Below, piece by piece: positions 10,161 through 19,395 of a stretch of DNA of 55,955 nucleotides. The stretch comes from Chthoniobacterales bacterium (GTDB lineage Bacteria; Verrucomicrobiota; Verrucomicrobiia; Chthoniobacterales; JAATET01). How positions within the stretch are numbered: the first letter of the stretch is position 1; each line of letters starts with the position of its first letter. Under the pieces are notes generated by a model that did no database searches, was not told where the DNA came from, and saw only the letters and a program-made list of their open reading frames with translations. The DNA lies in NCBI GenBank assembly GCA_036569045.1, contig DATCRI010000019.1, positions 1 through 55,955 of the forward strand, written 5' to 3'. The position numbers and the translations under genes are program-made.

Positions 10161-11227
10161 GAATTCGCGATCAGCGGGGTGATGACCTCGAGGGACTTCA
10201 GGTAGAGCGGGTGCTTGCCGCCGCGGCTGAGTTCCATCAGCAGGGTCTCGGCAATGCGGTCGCGTCCCGCCGGAAGGAGCTGGCTCGAGGGCTCGAAGCT
10301 GCCGCCTTTCATCGAGGCGTGGAAGAATTCCTCGCCGGCCGCGCGCTCGAGCTGGAACTCGGCGTCGCCGGCGGTGAGGCGGCAGGTGGAAATGCAGGCG
10401 CCGGCTTTTTCGGTGAGTTCGAAGGGAATCTCGCGATGGTCCGGCGTGCGGAAGGAATGGCGGCCCAGCACGGTCTCGAGCTTCCAGCCGAGCTGGTGCG
10501 CGAGCCAGCCGAGCAGGAGCAGGGCAGAGACACGAGCGTGGGCGGCATGGATGATTTCCACGCGGTCGATCTTCTGGAGATACGGCAGCGCGCAGGCGTT
10601 GTCGAAGAAGTGGGCAAGGCCGGAACGCAGGCTCAGCAGACGCGTCCAGTTCAGGTCGCACAGAATGGTGCGTTGCTCGCCGAGGGCGGCGATTCTCCGG
10701 ACGAGCGCGAATTGCGCGGCGGGATCGTCCCAGGAGTTGCTGTCGAAGATGAGGCGGTCGATCCAGCTCCAGAGGCGGGAGTCGAGGGGCTCGTGGAAGT
10801 TCGCCTGCCACCAGAAGCAGAGGGGCAGGTCACTATCGAGGTGCGAAAAGACGACGTTCGAGAGCGCGGAGGGCGAGTTGCCGTCGAGCTGGAAGGTGAT
10901 CTGCTCGGAGCAAATCTCGCGCTTGTCGGCGGCATGGCAATGGGCGTTGATCCAGGCCTGGGCCGAGCGGCTGGCGGCGGCGCGGTTCGCATAGACGAGA
11001 ATCGCGCGGCAGGCGTGCTGGCTGGCGATCTGGCCGATCATCTCGGTGATCGGTTCGACCGACTCCGCGGCCTCGGTGTAGATGGCGAGGTTGATGAGCG
11101 ACGCGCGCGTCTTGTCGCCGATGTTTTCCCAGAGGCGGCCGAGTTCCTTCTCGATGCGGCCGATCTCGACGGGCAGGCCGGGAGAAAAGGCGGGATCGAG
11201 CGTGGCGGAGGAGGATTCTGTGCTCAT
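10157..11227 (-). CDS. opcA: Glucose-6-phosphate dehydrogenase assembly/activator protein OpcA
   Basis: A 356-aa protein recognised by the family core CRAILVYANRAAASRSAQAWINAHC, ICSEQITFQL, LPLCFWWQANFHEP and IDRLIFDSNSWDDP, all characteristic of OpcA. In cyanobacteria and actinobacteria OpcA assembles or allosterically activates the glucose-6-phosphate dehydrogenase Zwf. Here it follows zwf by 9 bp in the same direction, as in those phyla, which supports the call. It probably tunes flux into the oxidative pentose phosphate pathway. Its stop codon overlaps that of the convergent PEP-CTERM gene. Confidence 0.92.
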   Translation of the reverse strand: MSTESSSATLDPAFSPGLPVEIGRIEKELGRLWENIGDKTRASLINLAIYTEAAESVEPITEMIGQIASQHACRAILVYANRAAASRSAQAWINAHCHAADKREICSEQITFQLDGNSPSALSNVVFSHLDSDLPLCFWWQANFHEPLDSRLWSWIDRLIFDSNSWDDPAAQFALVRRIAALGEQRTILCDLNWTRLLSLRSGLAHFFDNACALPYLQKIDRVEIIHAAHARVSALLLLGWLAHQLGWKLETVLGRHSFRTPDHREIPFELTEKAGACISTCRLTAGDAEFQLERAAGEEFFHASMKGGSFEPSSQLLPAGRDRIAETLLMELSRGGKHPLYLKSLEVITPLIANS

Positions 11228-11236
11228 GGCAGAGTT

Positions 11237-12772
11237 TTACAGCCGTCTCCAGGTCGCGCCGGAGCGTTGCACGAGTCCGTCGGCCTCATCGGGGCCCCAG
11301 GTGCCGGCGGCGTAGGTCGCCAGCGGACCGCCTTCGCCGCTGTCCCAGGCGGCCTTGATCGCGTCGACGAATTTCCAGGCCTCCTCGACTTCGTCACGAC
11401 GGGCGAAGAGCGTGGCGTCGCCGGCCATGGCATCGAGCAGCAGGCGCTCGTAGGCCTCGGGCGTGGCCTTGCCGAAGGACGTTCCGTAGTGGAAGTCCAT
11501 CTTCACGGGCTCGATGCGCAGGCTGGAGCCGGGGAGCTTCGACGACATGCGGAGCGAAACGCCTTCGTCGGGCTGAATGCGGATGACGAGGACGTTGTCG
11601 TCGATCGTCTGGCCGGTCTGGCGGAAGAGAACTGGCGGCACGCTCTTGAAATGGAGGGCGATTTCGGTCGCGCCTTTCGGGAGGCGCTTGCCGACGCGGA
11701 TGAAGAAGGGAACCCCGGCCCAGCGCCAGTTGTCGACGTTCGCCTCGAGGGCGACGTAGGTCTCCGTCTGCGAGTCGGCGGGCATGTTTTCCTCCTGGAG
11801 GTAGCCGACGACGTCCTCGCCGTTCACGGCGCCGGCGGTGTATTGCGCGCGCACGGTGTATCTGGCGACCTCGCTGCCGGAAATGCGGCGCAGCGAACGG
11901 AGAACCTTCACCTTTTCATCGCGAATGGCGTCCGCGCTGAGATCCGTGGGCGGTTCCATCGCCGTGAGGGTGAGGAGCTGGAGCAGGTGGTTCTGCACCA
12001 TGTCGCGCATGGCGCCAGATTTGTCATAGTAACCGGCCCGGCCGCCGACGCCGAGCGGCTCGCTCGCCGTGATCTGGACGTGGTGAACGTAGCGGGCGTT
12101 CCAGAGTTGCTCGAAGATGGCGTTCGCAAAACGCATCACCATGATGTTCTGCGCGGTTTCCTTCCCGAGGTAATGGTCGATGCGATAGGTGTCGCGCTCG
12201 TGGAAGGAGCCGTCGACCATGTCGTTGAGGAAGACGGCGGTCTCGAGGTCGGTGCCAAAGGGCTTTTCCACGATCACGCGGGCCCAGCTTCCTTCGGCCG
12301 CCTTGTTGAGGCCGCTCTTGCGCAGGTTCTCGAGGATGATCGGGAACTGGTCCGGGCCGGCGGAGAGATAAAAGAGGCGGTTGCCCCGGGTGCCACGCTG
12401 GGCGTCGAGTTCGTCGAGGCGCCGGGCGAGGGATTCGTAGCCGGCAAGGTCGTCGAAGGCGCTGCGGTGATAGAAGAGCCCGCTGGCGAAGTTCGCCCAC
12501 AGCTCGTCGTTGATCTTCTGGCGCGAAAATTTGCGAGCGGCCGTCTCGAGCTCGGTGCGGAAGACTTCGTCGGTTTTGTCGCGGCGGGCGAATCCGACAA
12601 CCGAGATGGACGGCGGGAGATTGCCATCGGCGGCGAGGTTGTAGAGAGCGGGAACCAGCTTGCGGTGGGTGAGATCGCCGGTGGCGCCGAAAATGACGAG
12701 CGAGCAGGGCTCGGGAACCGAACGGCTGAGGAGTCCTTCGCGAAGTGGGTTGATGACGCTGTCTTTCGGCAT
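11237..12772 (-). CDS. zwf: Glucose-6-phosphate 1-dehydrogenase
   Basis: Oxidises glucose 6-phosphate to 6-phosphogluconolactone with NADP, the entry step of the oxidative pentose phosphate pathway. The 511-aa protein has the Rossmann motif VIFGATGDLTHRKLVPALYNL, the active-site YRIDHYLGKETAQNI and the dimer-domain segments FFIRVGKRLPKGATEIALHF and QPDEGVSLRMSSKLPG. The start at 12772 (MPKDSVINPLREGLLS) gives the normal family length; a frame 18 codons longer is open but not conserved. It is co-transcribed with opcA. Confidence 0.96.
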   Translation of the reverse strand: MPKDSVINPLREGLLSRSVPEPCSLVIFGATGDLTHRKLVPALYNLAADGNLPPSISVVGFARRDKTDEVFRTELETAARKFSRQKINDELWANFASGLFYHRSAFDDLAGYESLARRLDELDAQRGTRGNRLFYLSAGPDQFPIILENLRKSGLNKAAEGSWARVIVEKPFGTDLETAVFLNDMVDGSFHERDTYRIDHYLGKETAQNIMVMRFANAIFEQLWNARYVHHVQITASEPLGVGGRAGYYDKSGAMRDMVQNHLLQLLTLTAMEPPTDLSADAIRDEKVKVLRSLRRISGSEVARYTVRAQYTAGAVNGEDVVGYLQEENMPADSQTETYVALEANVDNWRWAGVPFFIRVGKRLPKGATEIALHFKSVPPVLFRQTGQTIDDNVLVIRIQPDEGVSLRMSSKLPGSSLRIEPVKMDFHYGTSFGKATPEAYERLLLDAMAGDATLFARRDEVEEAWKFVDAIKAAWDSGEGGPLATYAAGTWGPDEADGLVQRSGATWRRL

Positions 12773-12845
12773 GGGTTGGGAAATGGACTCGTCTTGTAAC
12801 CCGCTGGCGGGACGATGACAAGCCACCCATCCGCGGCATGACGCG

Positions 12846-12872
12846 GTCTCGATGAAATCCCTTCATCGAGAC
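12846..12872. terminator. Perfect 11-bp inverted repeat between GH26 gene and zwf
   Basis: GTCTCGATGAA and TTCATCGAGAC form an 11-bp stem with a 5-nt loop. It lies 48 bp downstream of the GH26 stop and 74 bp upstream of zwf, all on the minus strand. No T-run follows, so it may be a terminator of the GH26 transcript, an RNA-stabilising hairpin or an operator for zwf. Confidence 0.45.
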
Positions 12873-12919
12873 GATCTGCGGAGTGGCGACCGGAGCGAAA
12901 CGCGTGCTCCCGGAGGCGG

Positions 12920-14593
12920 CTACTTGCCGTATTTCTTCTTCAGCGCCTTGAGTTGCGCTTTCAATTTCTTGAGCTTTTTGGCCTTTGCCACGGGGTCCTT
13001 GATCTTCTTGGCCTTCTTGATGGCGGCGTTGATCTTTTTCAGCTTGGCGGCGTATTCGGCGTCCTTGGGGTCCACCGCGGCGACCACGGCACCGACCTTC
13101 ACGCGCGGCGTGCCGGTATCGATATTCGGCCACTCTTCACCCGGCGGCAGCAGGAAAGCCTGCCAGTAATAGGTGCCGCCGACCGTGAAGGCGCTGAGGG
13201 CGCTGGCCGAGACGGTGATCTTTTTGTTCTGGGTGCCGGCGGCGACGAAGGTGGGTGTCGCGCGCGGGGTGCCGCCCACGAATGTGACGGTGCCGTCGGT
13301 GGCGACCTGGACGATGTTCACGATGAGGTCCGCGTCGGTGGGTGAGCTCACGGTCAGCGGAACGCTGAAGGTGCCCGTCGCGGGAATGGAGGCGGGCACC
13401 GACGCGAGGCTGATGAAGGGATTCACGGCCGTGAACTCCGTGATGCCGGCGATCCACGTCTTCGCCGCGCGCTGGGCCTGGATATAGGAGGTGAATCCGG
13501 AGGAGATCGCCGCGTCGTCCGTGAGGCGCCAGTCGACGATCTTCTGCGTCGTGTCTTCAATTTTGTTGTAATTGAACCACACGATCATCTTCAGCATCGG
13601 GAACTTGAACGAGATGTCGAGAGCCTCCTGGATGTCGCCGCTGGTGTTGAAGAGCTGCTTCCACCAGGCCTGCTTGATGGCGAAATTCGTGCCCGAGCCG
13701 CCGATCGAGGGATCCAGGCTGAAAAGTGCCGAGGTCTCCGGAACGACCATCGGCTTCTTGTGCGTGGAAGCGCTGCCGCTGTAGACCTCGTAGAAATCCG
13801 GGACCTGGCTGTAGCCGGCGACGAGGTTCGAGAATTCCTGATCGTCCGGCACGCGGTTCTCGATCTGGCCGCCAGAGTTGTAGCCCCAGTGATAGACCGA
13901 CATGCCGACCCAGTCGACGTAGGCGTCGCCGGGGTAGTAGGGCGAATACGGGTCGTCCGCGGAGGTGAACTGCCCGTCGTTGTTCGTGTCGAGTTCGGGG
14001 AAGGTGAGCGTGGTCGAGCCGAAGGGGTAGCCAAGGCCGTTGGTCGGCGACCAGACCATGGCGGTGTGCTTCGTGACCGCGTGAACGGCATCGGCCACCA
14101 TCCTGAAGGCCGCGATGTAGGCGGTCGGCTTCTGGCCCCAGACATACCAGGAGCCATTCATCTCGTGGCCGAAGCGGACCATTAGCTTGGCGCCTTGGCC
14201 CTCGTAAAGGGCGCAGCGGGCGGCGAATTCGTCGCAGGCCGCCTGGGTGACGGTGTTGAGGCCGCCATCGGGCTCCAGAGTGATGAGGGTGACGGCGCCG
14301 ATCAGGCTGTTCCGGGCGACAAGGTCATCGAGATCCGTCTCGTCGCCACCGTTGAGGGGAAATTTGCAAAAGATTCCGTAGGTGGCGGGCGCGAGTCCGA
14401 GGGCCGATTTCCAGTTTACGGTGAGAAGGTCCGGGGTCTGGGCGCTGACGCCGAAATAGCATCCCGTCTCTGGCTCGAGGGGCGCCAGGGCTGCCGCCGG
14501 AGGCACCACGGTGAGCAATCCCAGACAGGCGAGCGCCCAAAGCTTTCCGATCAAATGTTTCCCGTTTTCCCGTCCCGAACCCGTATTCGTCAT
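12920..14593 (-). CDS. Secreted GH26-type glycoside hydrolase with lysine-rich C-terminal tail
   Basis: A 557-aa exported protein (signal segment about residues 17-36, ending PPAAALA). The TIM barrel carries the GH26 acid/base motif RFGHEMNGSWYVWG (Glu about 144) and a likely nucleophile in MVVPETSAL (Glu about 286). GH26 enzymes are mainly beta-mannanases, with some beta-1,3-xylanases and lichenases. A calcium-type loop DTNNDGQFTSADD lies in the barrel near residue 202. After the barrel comes a beta-sandwich domain (about 390-505), then about 45 residues of repeated Lys/Ala helix (KLKKINAAIKKAKKIKD, KAKKLKKLKAQLKALKKKYGK). The tail is unusual and could bind acidic polymers or the cell surface. 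The neighbouring exopolysaccharide genes make a role in polymer trimming possible. Confidence 0.85.
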   Translation of the reverse strand: MTNTGSGRENGKHLIGKLWALACLGLLTVVPPAAALAPLEPETGCYFGVSAQTPDLLTVNWKSALGLAPATYGIFCKFPLNGGDETDLDDLVARNSLIGAVTLITLEPDGGLNTVTQAACDEFAARCALYEGQGAKLMVRFGHEMNGSWYVWGQKPTAYIAAFRMVADAVHAVTKHTAMVWSPTNGLGYPFGSTTLTFPELDTNNDGQFTSADDPYSPYYPGDAYVDWVGMSVYHWGYNSGGQIENRVPDDQEFSNLVAGYSQVPDFYEVYSGSASTHKKPMVVPETSALFSLDPSIGGSGTNFAIKQAWWKQLFNTSGDIQEALDISFKFPMLKMIVWFNYNKIEDTTQKIVDWRLTDDAAISSGFTSYIQAQRAAKTWIAGITEFTAVNPFISLASVPASIPATGTFSVPLTVSSPTDADLIVNIVQVATDGTVTFVGGTPRATPTFVAAGTQNKKITVSASALSAFTVGGTYYWQAFLLPPGEEWPNIDTGTPRVKVGAVVAAVDPKDAEYAAKLKKINAAIKKAKKIKDPVAKAKKLKKLKAQLKALKKKYGK

Positions 14594-14679
14594 TAAGCGA
14601 TGAAGTTGGGGCCACTGGGGTGGACTTTTCGCAAACCGCCGTCAAGTGAAATACCGGCTTGCGGCGGGCGGTGGCAGTA

Positions 14680-15723
14680 ATGGACGTTGCATCCGGACAA
14701 GGGTTCCGTTATGCGTCCCCGCCCAAGGGGAAAAGAATAGTGACCGACGCCAACGCGGAAGAACCAGCACCATCGAGCGGATTTTCTTCCTCGCCAGAGG
14801 ACGAGAGCCGCGACATTCGGGAGAGACTCGAGACGATCCTGGCCGAGGTGGCCTCCCCGGGCGCCGGTGGCGGCCACGATCCCGTGATGACCCTGCTGGC
14901 GCACTCGGTCGAGACGCCGGCCACTCGTGAACGGCGCGAGCAGGTGCGCTGGAGCTTTTCGCTGGGGTTTCCGCTCGTGGGGTGGCTCGGAGACATGAAG
15001 ACGAGCTTCCAATACCGGCCGCTGAATGTTTCGGCGGGCGGCATGCAGTTGGAGGTGCAATTGCCTCCCGAACGCAGCCTCGACGTGGGCGAACACGTCG
15101 ACCTCTGCCTGCCGTTTCACGTCGACAGCGAGATTCTGAACCACTGCGACCTGCGCTGGGTCGTGCCGCGGGGGGAGAAATTCATTTGCGGGGCCAAGCT
15201 CAGCCACCGCGCCAATGGCGACTACGGCGTGATGTTCGATTTTTCGTCCGGGATATCGGTCGCGGGTCATTCTTCGGGAAAACCCTATGAGAAGCTCACC
15301 GAACTTTTCCGGTGGGTGCTCGAAGACGCGATCTTCGTGAAGCGGGCGATGATTCTCTATCTCGGCCACCTTGCGCCTCTGCTGGCCCGGCTCTCGAACG
15401 TCGATCGGGTGGCGCTGACGTTGTTCAAGCGCATGAGCCTCGACCGCACCGAGCAGCGCATTCGCGAGAACATCGCGACGCTCGAGGAGCTGATGCAGGG
15501 GTTCGGCGAGCTGCACGAAGACGAGGCTCTCGGCGAATTTCTACGCCGGTTTCGCCACGCCATCCGCCCGGAGATCAACGAGTTCTCGCTGCGGCGCCTG
15601 CTGCGCACGCCGGAGAGCGAAGTCTACCTGCGGTCGATCCGGCTCTCGGACCACAAACTGGCGACGCATTACAATTCGCTCGTCCTGCTGGCCGAGGAGT
15701 TCACGCGACCGCCGGGAAGCTAG
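14680..15723 (+). CDS. PilZ-domain protein, candidate c-di-GMP receptor
   Basis: Near residue 85 the sequence has the two PilZ signatures: an arginine cluster RERREQVRW followed about 25-30 residues later by NVSAGGMQLEV, matching RxxxR and (D/N)xSxxG, the residues that wrap around c-di-GMP. The domain continues to a DLRWVVPRGEKFICGAKLS strand. An acidic, low-complexity N-terminus precedes it, and a C-terminal region of about 150 residues is helical (EQRIRENIATLEELMQGFGELH) with no known family seen. A TTG start at 14659 would add 7 residues; I prefer the ATG. The gene converges on and overlaps the GT2 gene by 4 bp, which suggests it may control that synthase. Confidence 0.8.
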   Translation: MDVASGQGFRYASPPKGKRIVTDANAEEPAPSSGFSSSPEDESRDIRERLETILAEVASPGAGGGHDPVMTLLAHSVETPATRERREQVRWSFSLGFPLVGWLGDMKTSFQYRPLNVSAGGMQLEVQLPPERSLDVGEHVDLCLPFHVDSEILNHCDLRWVVPRGEKFICGAKLSHRANGDYGVMFDFSSGISVAGHSSGKPYEKLTELFRWVLEDAIFVKRAMILYLGHLAPLLARLSNVDRVALTLFKRMSLDRTEQRIRENIATLEELMQGFGELHEDEALGEFLRRFRHAIRPEINEFSLRRLLRTPESEVYLRSIRLSDHKLATHYNSLVLLAEEFTRPPGS

Positions 15724-17402
15724 GGCGTGGCCGTTCGGGTCGTCCTGATCCGGCGCTCGCGGCGAAACAGGCCGACTTTTTCGGTCGGACGATTGAAGTA
15801 GAGGATCGTCCCGATCATCGCGGCATTGTAGGCGCACCAGATGATGTTGCCGAAGACGGCCGCGGGTGAAAGCGTGCCGTAAATGACGTGGTTGAGGCCC
15901 CAGGCCACCGTCACGATCAGAATGCAGAACACGGTGAGCTGCGGCCACAGTCGATAAAGGGGGAGCGAGGTCGCGCCTTCCTTGGACGTCACGCGGAACT
16001 TGCCGCGAATGCCGAGCAGCCCGCAGGCGGAGGCCATCATGTAGATCGGGAAGCTGATGACGTTCATGGTCATTCCGCTGAAGACGTCGGCCGTGCTGTA
16101 GCCCCGGTAGCGCAGTGACCCAATGAAGGCCCAGAACGTGAAGGCGAGGTAGGGGATGAACAGCGCGAAGAAGATCTCCGGCCGGGCGAGACTGCGCGGG
16201 AACCCGAAGAAGACGTAGAGCGCGGGAAACGACCAGATGATGAGCCAGACCCAGCCGACGCAGTAGAACGAGACGGAGGCAAAATACTCCAGCCAGCGAC
16301 GCGGCGAGAACGCGAAGGGGTTCTTCAGGAACTCTTTGATCACCATGCGCAGCAAGCCCACGGTGCCGGAGGCCCACCGGAATTGCTGCTTGAAGAACGA
16401 GCCGAGATCCTGCGGCCCCATGCCGAACGCGCATACCCGGTTGACGTAGGTGGACCGCCAGCCGCGGAGGTGCAGTTTGACGGATGTTGCGAAATCTTCC
16501 GTCACGGAGGATTCGTCCATGCCCCCGACGTCTTCGAGGGCGGCTACGCGGAACATTACGTTCGTGCCGCAGCACGGCATGGTATCCAGCATGCCCTTGC
16601 CCTCGCAGATGTATTCGTAAAACACGGCCTGTTGGGCGGCAGCGCCGTTGGCGACGCGGTTCGTCGTGATGTTCGAGTAGAACTGCGGGGTCTGGACGAA
16701 CGCAAGCCGGTCGTCCGCTTCGAGCTGGGCCACCAGCGGATCGGCAAAATCCGCCAGCGGATTCATGTCCGCATCGAAGATGGCGAGATACTTGGCGTCG
16801 CGGAGTTCGTTGACGTTTTGATTTGGCGCGACTTCGAACCCGGGCTCGTCCCGGCCGGCGAGGAAGCTCAGGAAATCGTTGATCATTCCGGCCTTGGCGC
16901 CGCGCCACTTGTGCCGAAAGACGTTGATTCCGATCTGGCGGGCGAGGGCATCGACATCGGACCGATAGCGGGCGAGCGCGGGATTTGTCGCGACGTCGTC
17001 GTAAGGGGTGTCGTCGAGGAGGAAAAGCCGCCGGTTGGGGTAGGTGAGGTTCCGGAAGCAGATCATGTTCGCTTCGAGCACGGACAGCGGTTCGCGATAG
17101 GAGCAGATGGCGAAAGCCACGGGGGGAAAGGTGATCAGCGGGGCGGGAGTCGCCACGATGCGATCGGGATCGATCGCGTGGGCATTGACGTGGGCGACAT
17201 TCGAGAAATACGCCACCGCGTGAAGGAACATGAAAATCTCGCAGGCGATGAGCAGCGCCATGGCGATGGTCTCGGGAATGTTCAGCTCGCTGATCGAGAT
17301 GAGAATCGCGTGCCCGATGATGTAAAGCACGGCCAGGACGAGCGCGGCGATCGTCACGAAGATGATCGTCCGCGCGGGCAGGGTCGACGATTTAGAAGGC
17401 AT
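15720..17402 (-). CDS. Membrane glycosyltransferase family 2, cellulose-synthase-like
   Basis: A 560-aa processive GT2. Two N-terminal membrane spans (TIIFVTIAALVLAVLYIIGH and the IAMALLIACEIFMFLHAV region) precede a cytosolic domain with the D,D,D,Q(Q/R)xRW set: LLDDTPYDD, FDADMNPL, SVTEDFATSVKLHLRGW and QQFRWASGTVG. Four or more spans follow. This is the layout of cellulose, PNAG and related beta-glycan synthases. The C-terminus has no PilZ domain, so a separate PilZ protein could supply regulation. It is the last gene of a four-gene operon, overlapping the TPR-barrel gene by 11 bp. The polymer made cannot be told from sequence. Confidence 0.9.
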   Translation of the reverse strand: MPSKSSTLPARTIIFVTIAALVLAVLYIIGHAILISISELNIPETIAMALLIACEIFMFLHAVAYFSNVAHVNAHAIDPDRIVATPAPLITFPPVAFAICSYREPLSVLEANMICFRNLTYPNRRLFLLDDTPYDDVATNPALARYRSDVDALARQIGINVFRHKWRGAKAGMINDFLSFLAGRDEPGFEVAPNQNVNELRDAKYLAIFDADMNPLADFADPLVAQLEADDRLAFVQTPQFYSNITTNRVANGAAAQQAVFYEYICEGKGMLDTMPCCGTNVMFRVAALEDVGGMDESSVTEDFATSVKLHLRGWRSTYVNRVCAFGMGPQDLGSFFKQQFRWASGTVGLLRMVIKEFLKNPFAFSPRRWLEYFASVSFYCVGWVWLIIWSFPALYVFFGFPRSLARPEIFFALFIPYLAFTFWAFIGSLRYRGYSTADVFSGMTMNVISFPIYMMASACGLLGIRGKFRVTSKEGATSLPLYRLWPQLTVFCILIVTVAWGLNHVIYGTLSPAAVFGNIIWCAYNAAMIGTILYFNRPTEKVGLFRRERRIRTTRTATP

Positions 17403-19395
17403 AGGCGACGGAGACGGAGGCGGTGGCGCCGTTCCATTGCTGGGAACGCTCGATCCAGCCGCCGAGGTCGACGAGGAGGTTGCGGACGATTTCGCAGCGC
17501 AGGGCGGCGTCGAAGGCGATGGCGGGATTGCCGTCCGTGTCGAGACTGCCCTTCACGCCGGCGCGGTAACTGAGTTCGTTCTGATCGGCGGCGCCGGCTG
17601 GCCGCAACGATTGCTCCCAGTTCATGCCGAGGGAGCCGCGAAAGTAGTTTTGGGGCGTCCAGTAGGGATGGATCACGTTCGTTTCTTCGCTGTCGGTGAA
17701 CTCGGACACGCTCTCGTGCTGCGTGGTGAGATACTGCCCGCGCAGTTCCGCGACGAGCTTGCCGGGCGCCTGGAGGAGGACGAAGCCCGCGCCTCCGTCG
17801 GCGCCGAACTGGAGATTTCCGTCCGAGTAGCCGCGGAGCTGGGCGCCGCCGGAGAGCTCGAGGAAGGAGAGCGGCTGGCTCTCGAAGGACAGCCGGCCGG
17901 TGTCGGTCTGCGTGCCCTGCGTGAAGTTATAGCGATTCGTGAGGGCGTCCTCGTGCTGGTAGCTGGCGGAGATGCCGAGAGCCTTCGAGGGATTGAAGGC
18001 CAGGAGCGCTCCGCCGGTGTGGGTGTCGCGAACGGTGGGCGTGAAGTAATTCTTGAAGGTGTAGTTCAGGTTCACCCGCCAGGAAGCGGCGATCCGGTAG
18101 TCGACTGTCGCCGTTGCGCCGGTCGCGTAGTAGGGCGAGGCGACGCCTTCGGGCTGCTCGATCCAGGTGCGCGAGCCAAGCGTCATCCGGAGATGATCGT
18201 TGAAGCGGAAATCGCCCTCCGTGGTGAAGATATTCCGCGAGATGTCGGCCATGCGGCCGGGGGAATCCTCGTTGATGAAGAGGTAGCTCGTGCGGACCCG
18301 GTTGCGCAGCTCGTCGGTGATCTGGCGTTCCGCGTTTTTCGCAAACACGGCGTGGGAATCGGACTCCGCCAGGTCGCGGTAGGCTGCGCGCGCGGCGTCC
18401 AGCTCGCCCGCCCCGCGGAGGGCCGCGGCCCGGCCGTAGGCGGCGGAGATATTGTCCGGTTCGAGGGTTTGCAGCTCGGTGTAGTCGCGCACGGCCACCG
18501 CGTAACGTCCCTCGCGCAGGGACGCCATGGCGCTGGCTTCCAGGGCGGTCGCGGTGCGGACGTTCTGGGGAATCGATGCGCAATCGATCACGGGCTGGAG
18601 CAGTGCATTCACGGTGCCGGTTTCGTGGCAGATTTCCGCGACGCGGGCGGCCTGCCGGCGAAGGGCGACGTCCCGCGGATTCGCCATCACCGCGCGGCGG
18701 TAAAAGCCGAGCGCCTTTCGGGGCTGATCCTGGGCGAAGAGGACTTCTGCCAGTCGTTTGAGGAGCTGGGGATTGTGGGGATCGCTCCGGAGGGCGGAAC
18801 GGAGAGCGGCCTCCGCATCGGCGGGGGATTTACATTCGAGGGCGAGCTCGGCAGAGGCGACCACGAGATCCGTTCGCATCGGTTGGCGAATGGCGAGCCG
18901 GGCCAGAGTCTTCCCGGCGCGCGCCTGCGCCTGACCGGCGCTGGCGGCCTCGAGGTAGATGGCGACAAGCTCCGGCTGGTGGGTAGCGCCTCCCAGTCGA
19001 GTCTCGAGGAAGTCCATGGCGTCCTCGTGGCGACCGAGCTTCTGGAGGGTGCCGGCATACCAGACGATTTCCTCGGGACTGAGGGGGCGCCTTTCCTGGA
19101 GCAGGGCGAAATCGCGGGCGACGATGTCGAGCTGGCCGAGCTCGGATGCCGTGTTGCGATGTTCTTCAAGAAGCGTGATCGAGTCCGGCGACTTCACGCG
19201 AAGCTGGGTGTAGAGGGCGAGAGCCTCCGCGCGGTGGGCGGGCACGGCGGCCATGTTGCGCGTGAGGGTGAGGGTGGCCTCCTCGTCCGAAATGGGTTCG
19301 TCGGATTCCGGGTCGTTCGCAGCCGGGGAGAGCGTGGCGAACGCGAGGAGGAAGGCGAGAAGCGGGAGGAGCCGGATGCTCGGGCCGCAGGTCAT
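17392..19395 (-). CDS. TPR plus outer-membrane beta-barrel protein, likely polysaccharide exporter
   Basis: A 667-aa protein with signal peptide (IRLLPLLAFLLAFATLSPAAN). Residues about 40-340 are TPR-like helices (LAEVLFAQDQPRKALGFYRRAVMANPRD, GRYAVAVRDYTELQTLEPDNISAAYGRAAAL). From about 350 to the end there are alternating amphipathic strands (FRFNDHLRMTLGSRTW, WRVNLNYTFKNYFTPTV, FLELSGGAQLRGYSDG) ending in YAF, the usual aromatic C-terminal signature of outer-membrane barrels. TPR plus barrel is the architecture of BcsC, PgaA and AlgK/AlgE-type exporters. It overlaps the genes on both sides (4 and 11 bp), indicating stoichiometric expression with the synthase. Confidence 0.85.
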   Translation of the reverse strand: MTCGPSIRLLPLLAFLLAFATLSPAANDPESDEPISDEEATLTLTRNMAAVPAHRAEALALYTQLRVKSPDSITLLEEHRNTASELGQLDIVARDFALLQERRPLSPEEIVWYAGTLQKLGRHEDAMDFLETRLGGATHQPELVAIYLEAASAGQAQARAGKTLARLAIRQPMRTDLVVASAELALECKSPADAEAALRSALRSDPHNPQLLKRLAEVLFAQDQPRKALGFYRRAVMANPRDVALRRQAARVAEICHETGTVNALLQPVIDCASIPQNVRTATALEASAMASLREGRYAVAVRDYTELQTLEPDNISAAYGRAAALRGAGELDAARAAYRDLAESDSHAVFAKNAERQITDELRNRVRTSYLFINEDSPGRMADISRNIFTTEGDFRFNDHLRMTLGSRTWIEQPEGVASPYYATGATATVDYRIAASWRVNLNYTFKNYFTPTVRDTHTGGALLAFNPSKALGISASYQHEDALTNRYNFTQGTQTDTGRLSFESQPLSFLELSGGAQLRGYSDGNLQFGADGGAGFVLLQAPGKLVAELRGQYLTTQHESVSEFTDSEETNVIHPYWTPQNYFRGSLGMNWEQSLRPAGAADQNELSYRAGVKGSLDTDGNPAIAFDAALRCEIVRNLLVDLGGWIERSQQWNGATASVSVAYAF

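Noticed and set aside
10211-12799. An 862-codon plus-strand frame across opcA and zwf
   Set aside because: Both minus-strand genes are clearly recognised enzymes; the long frame is a codon-bias artefact.
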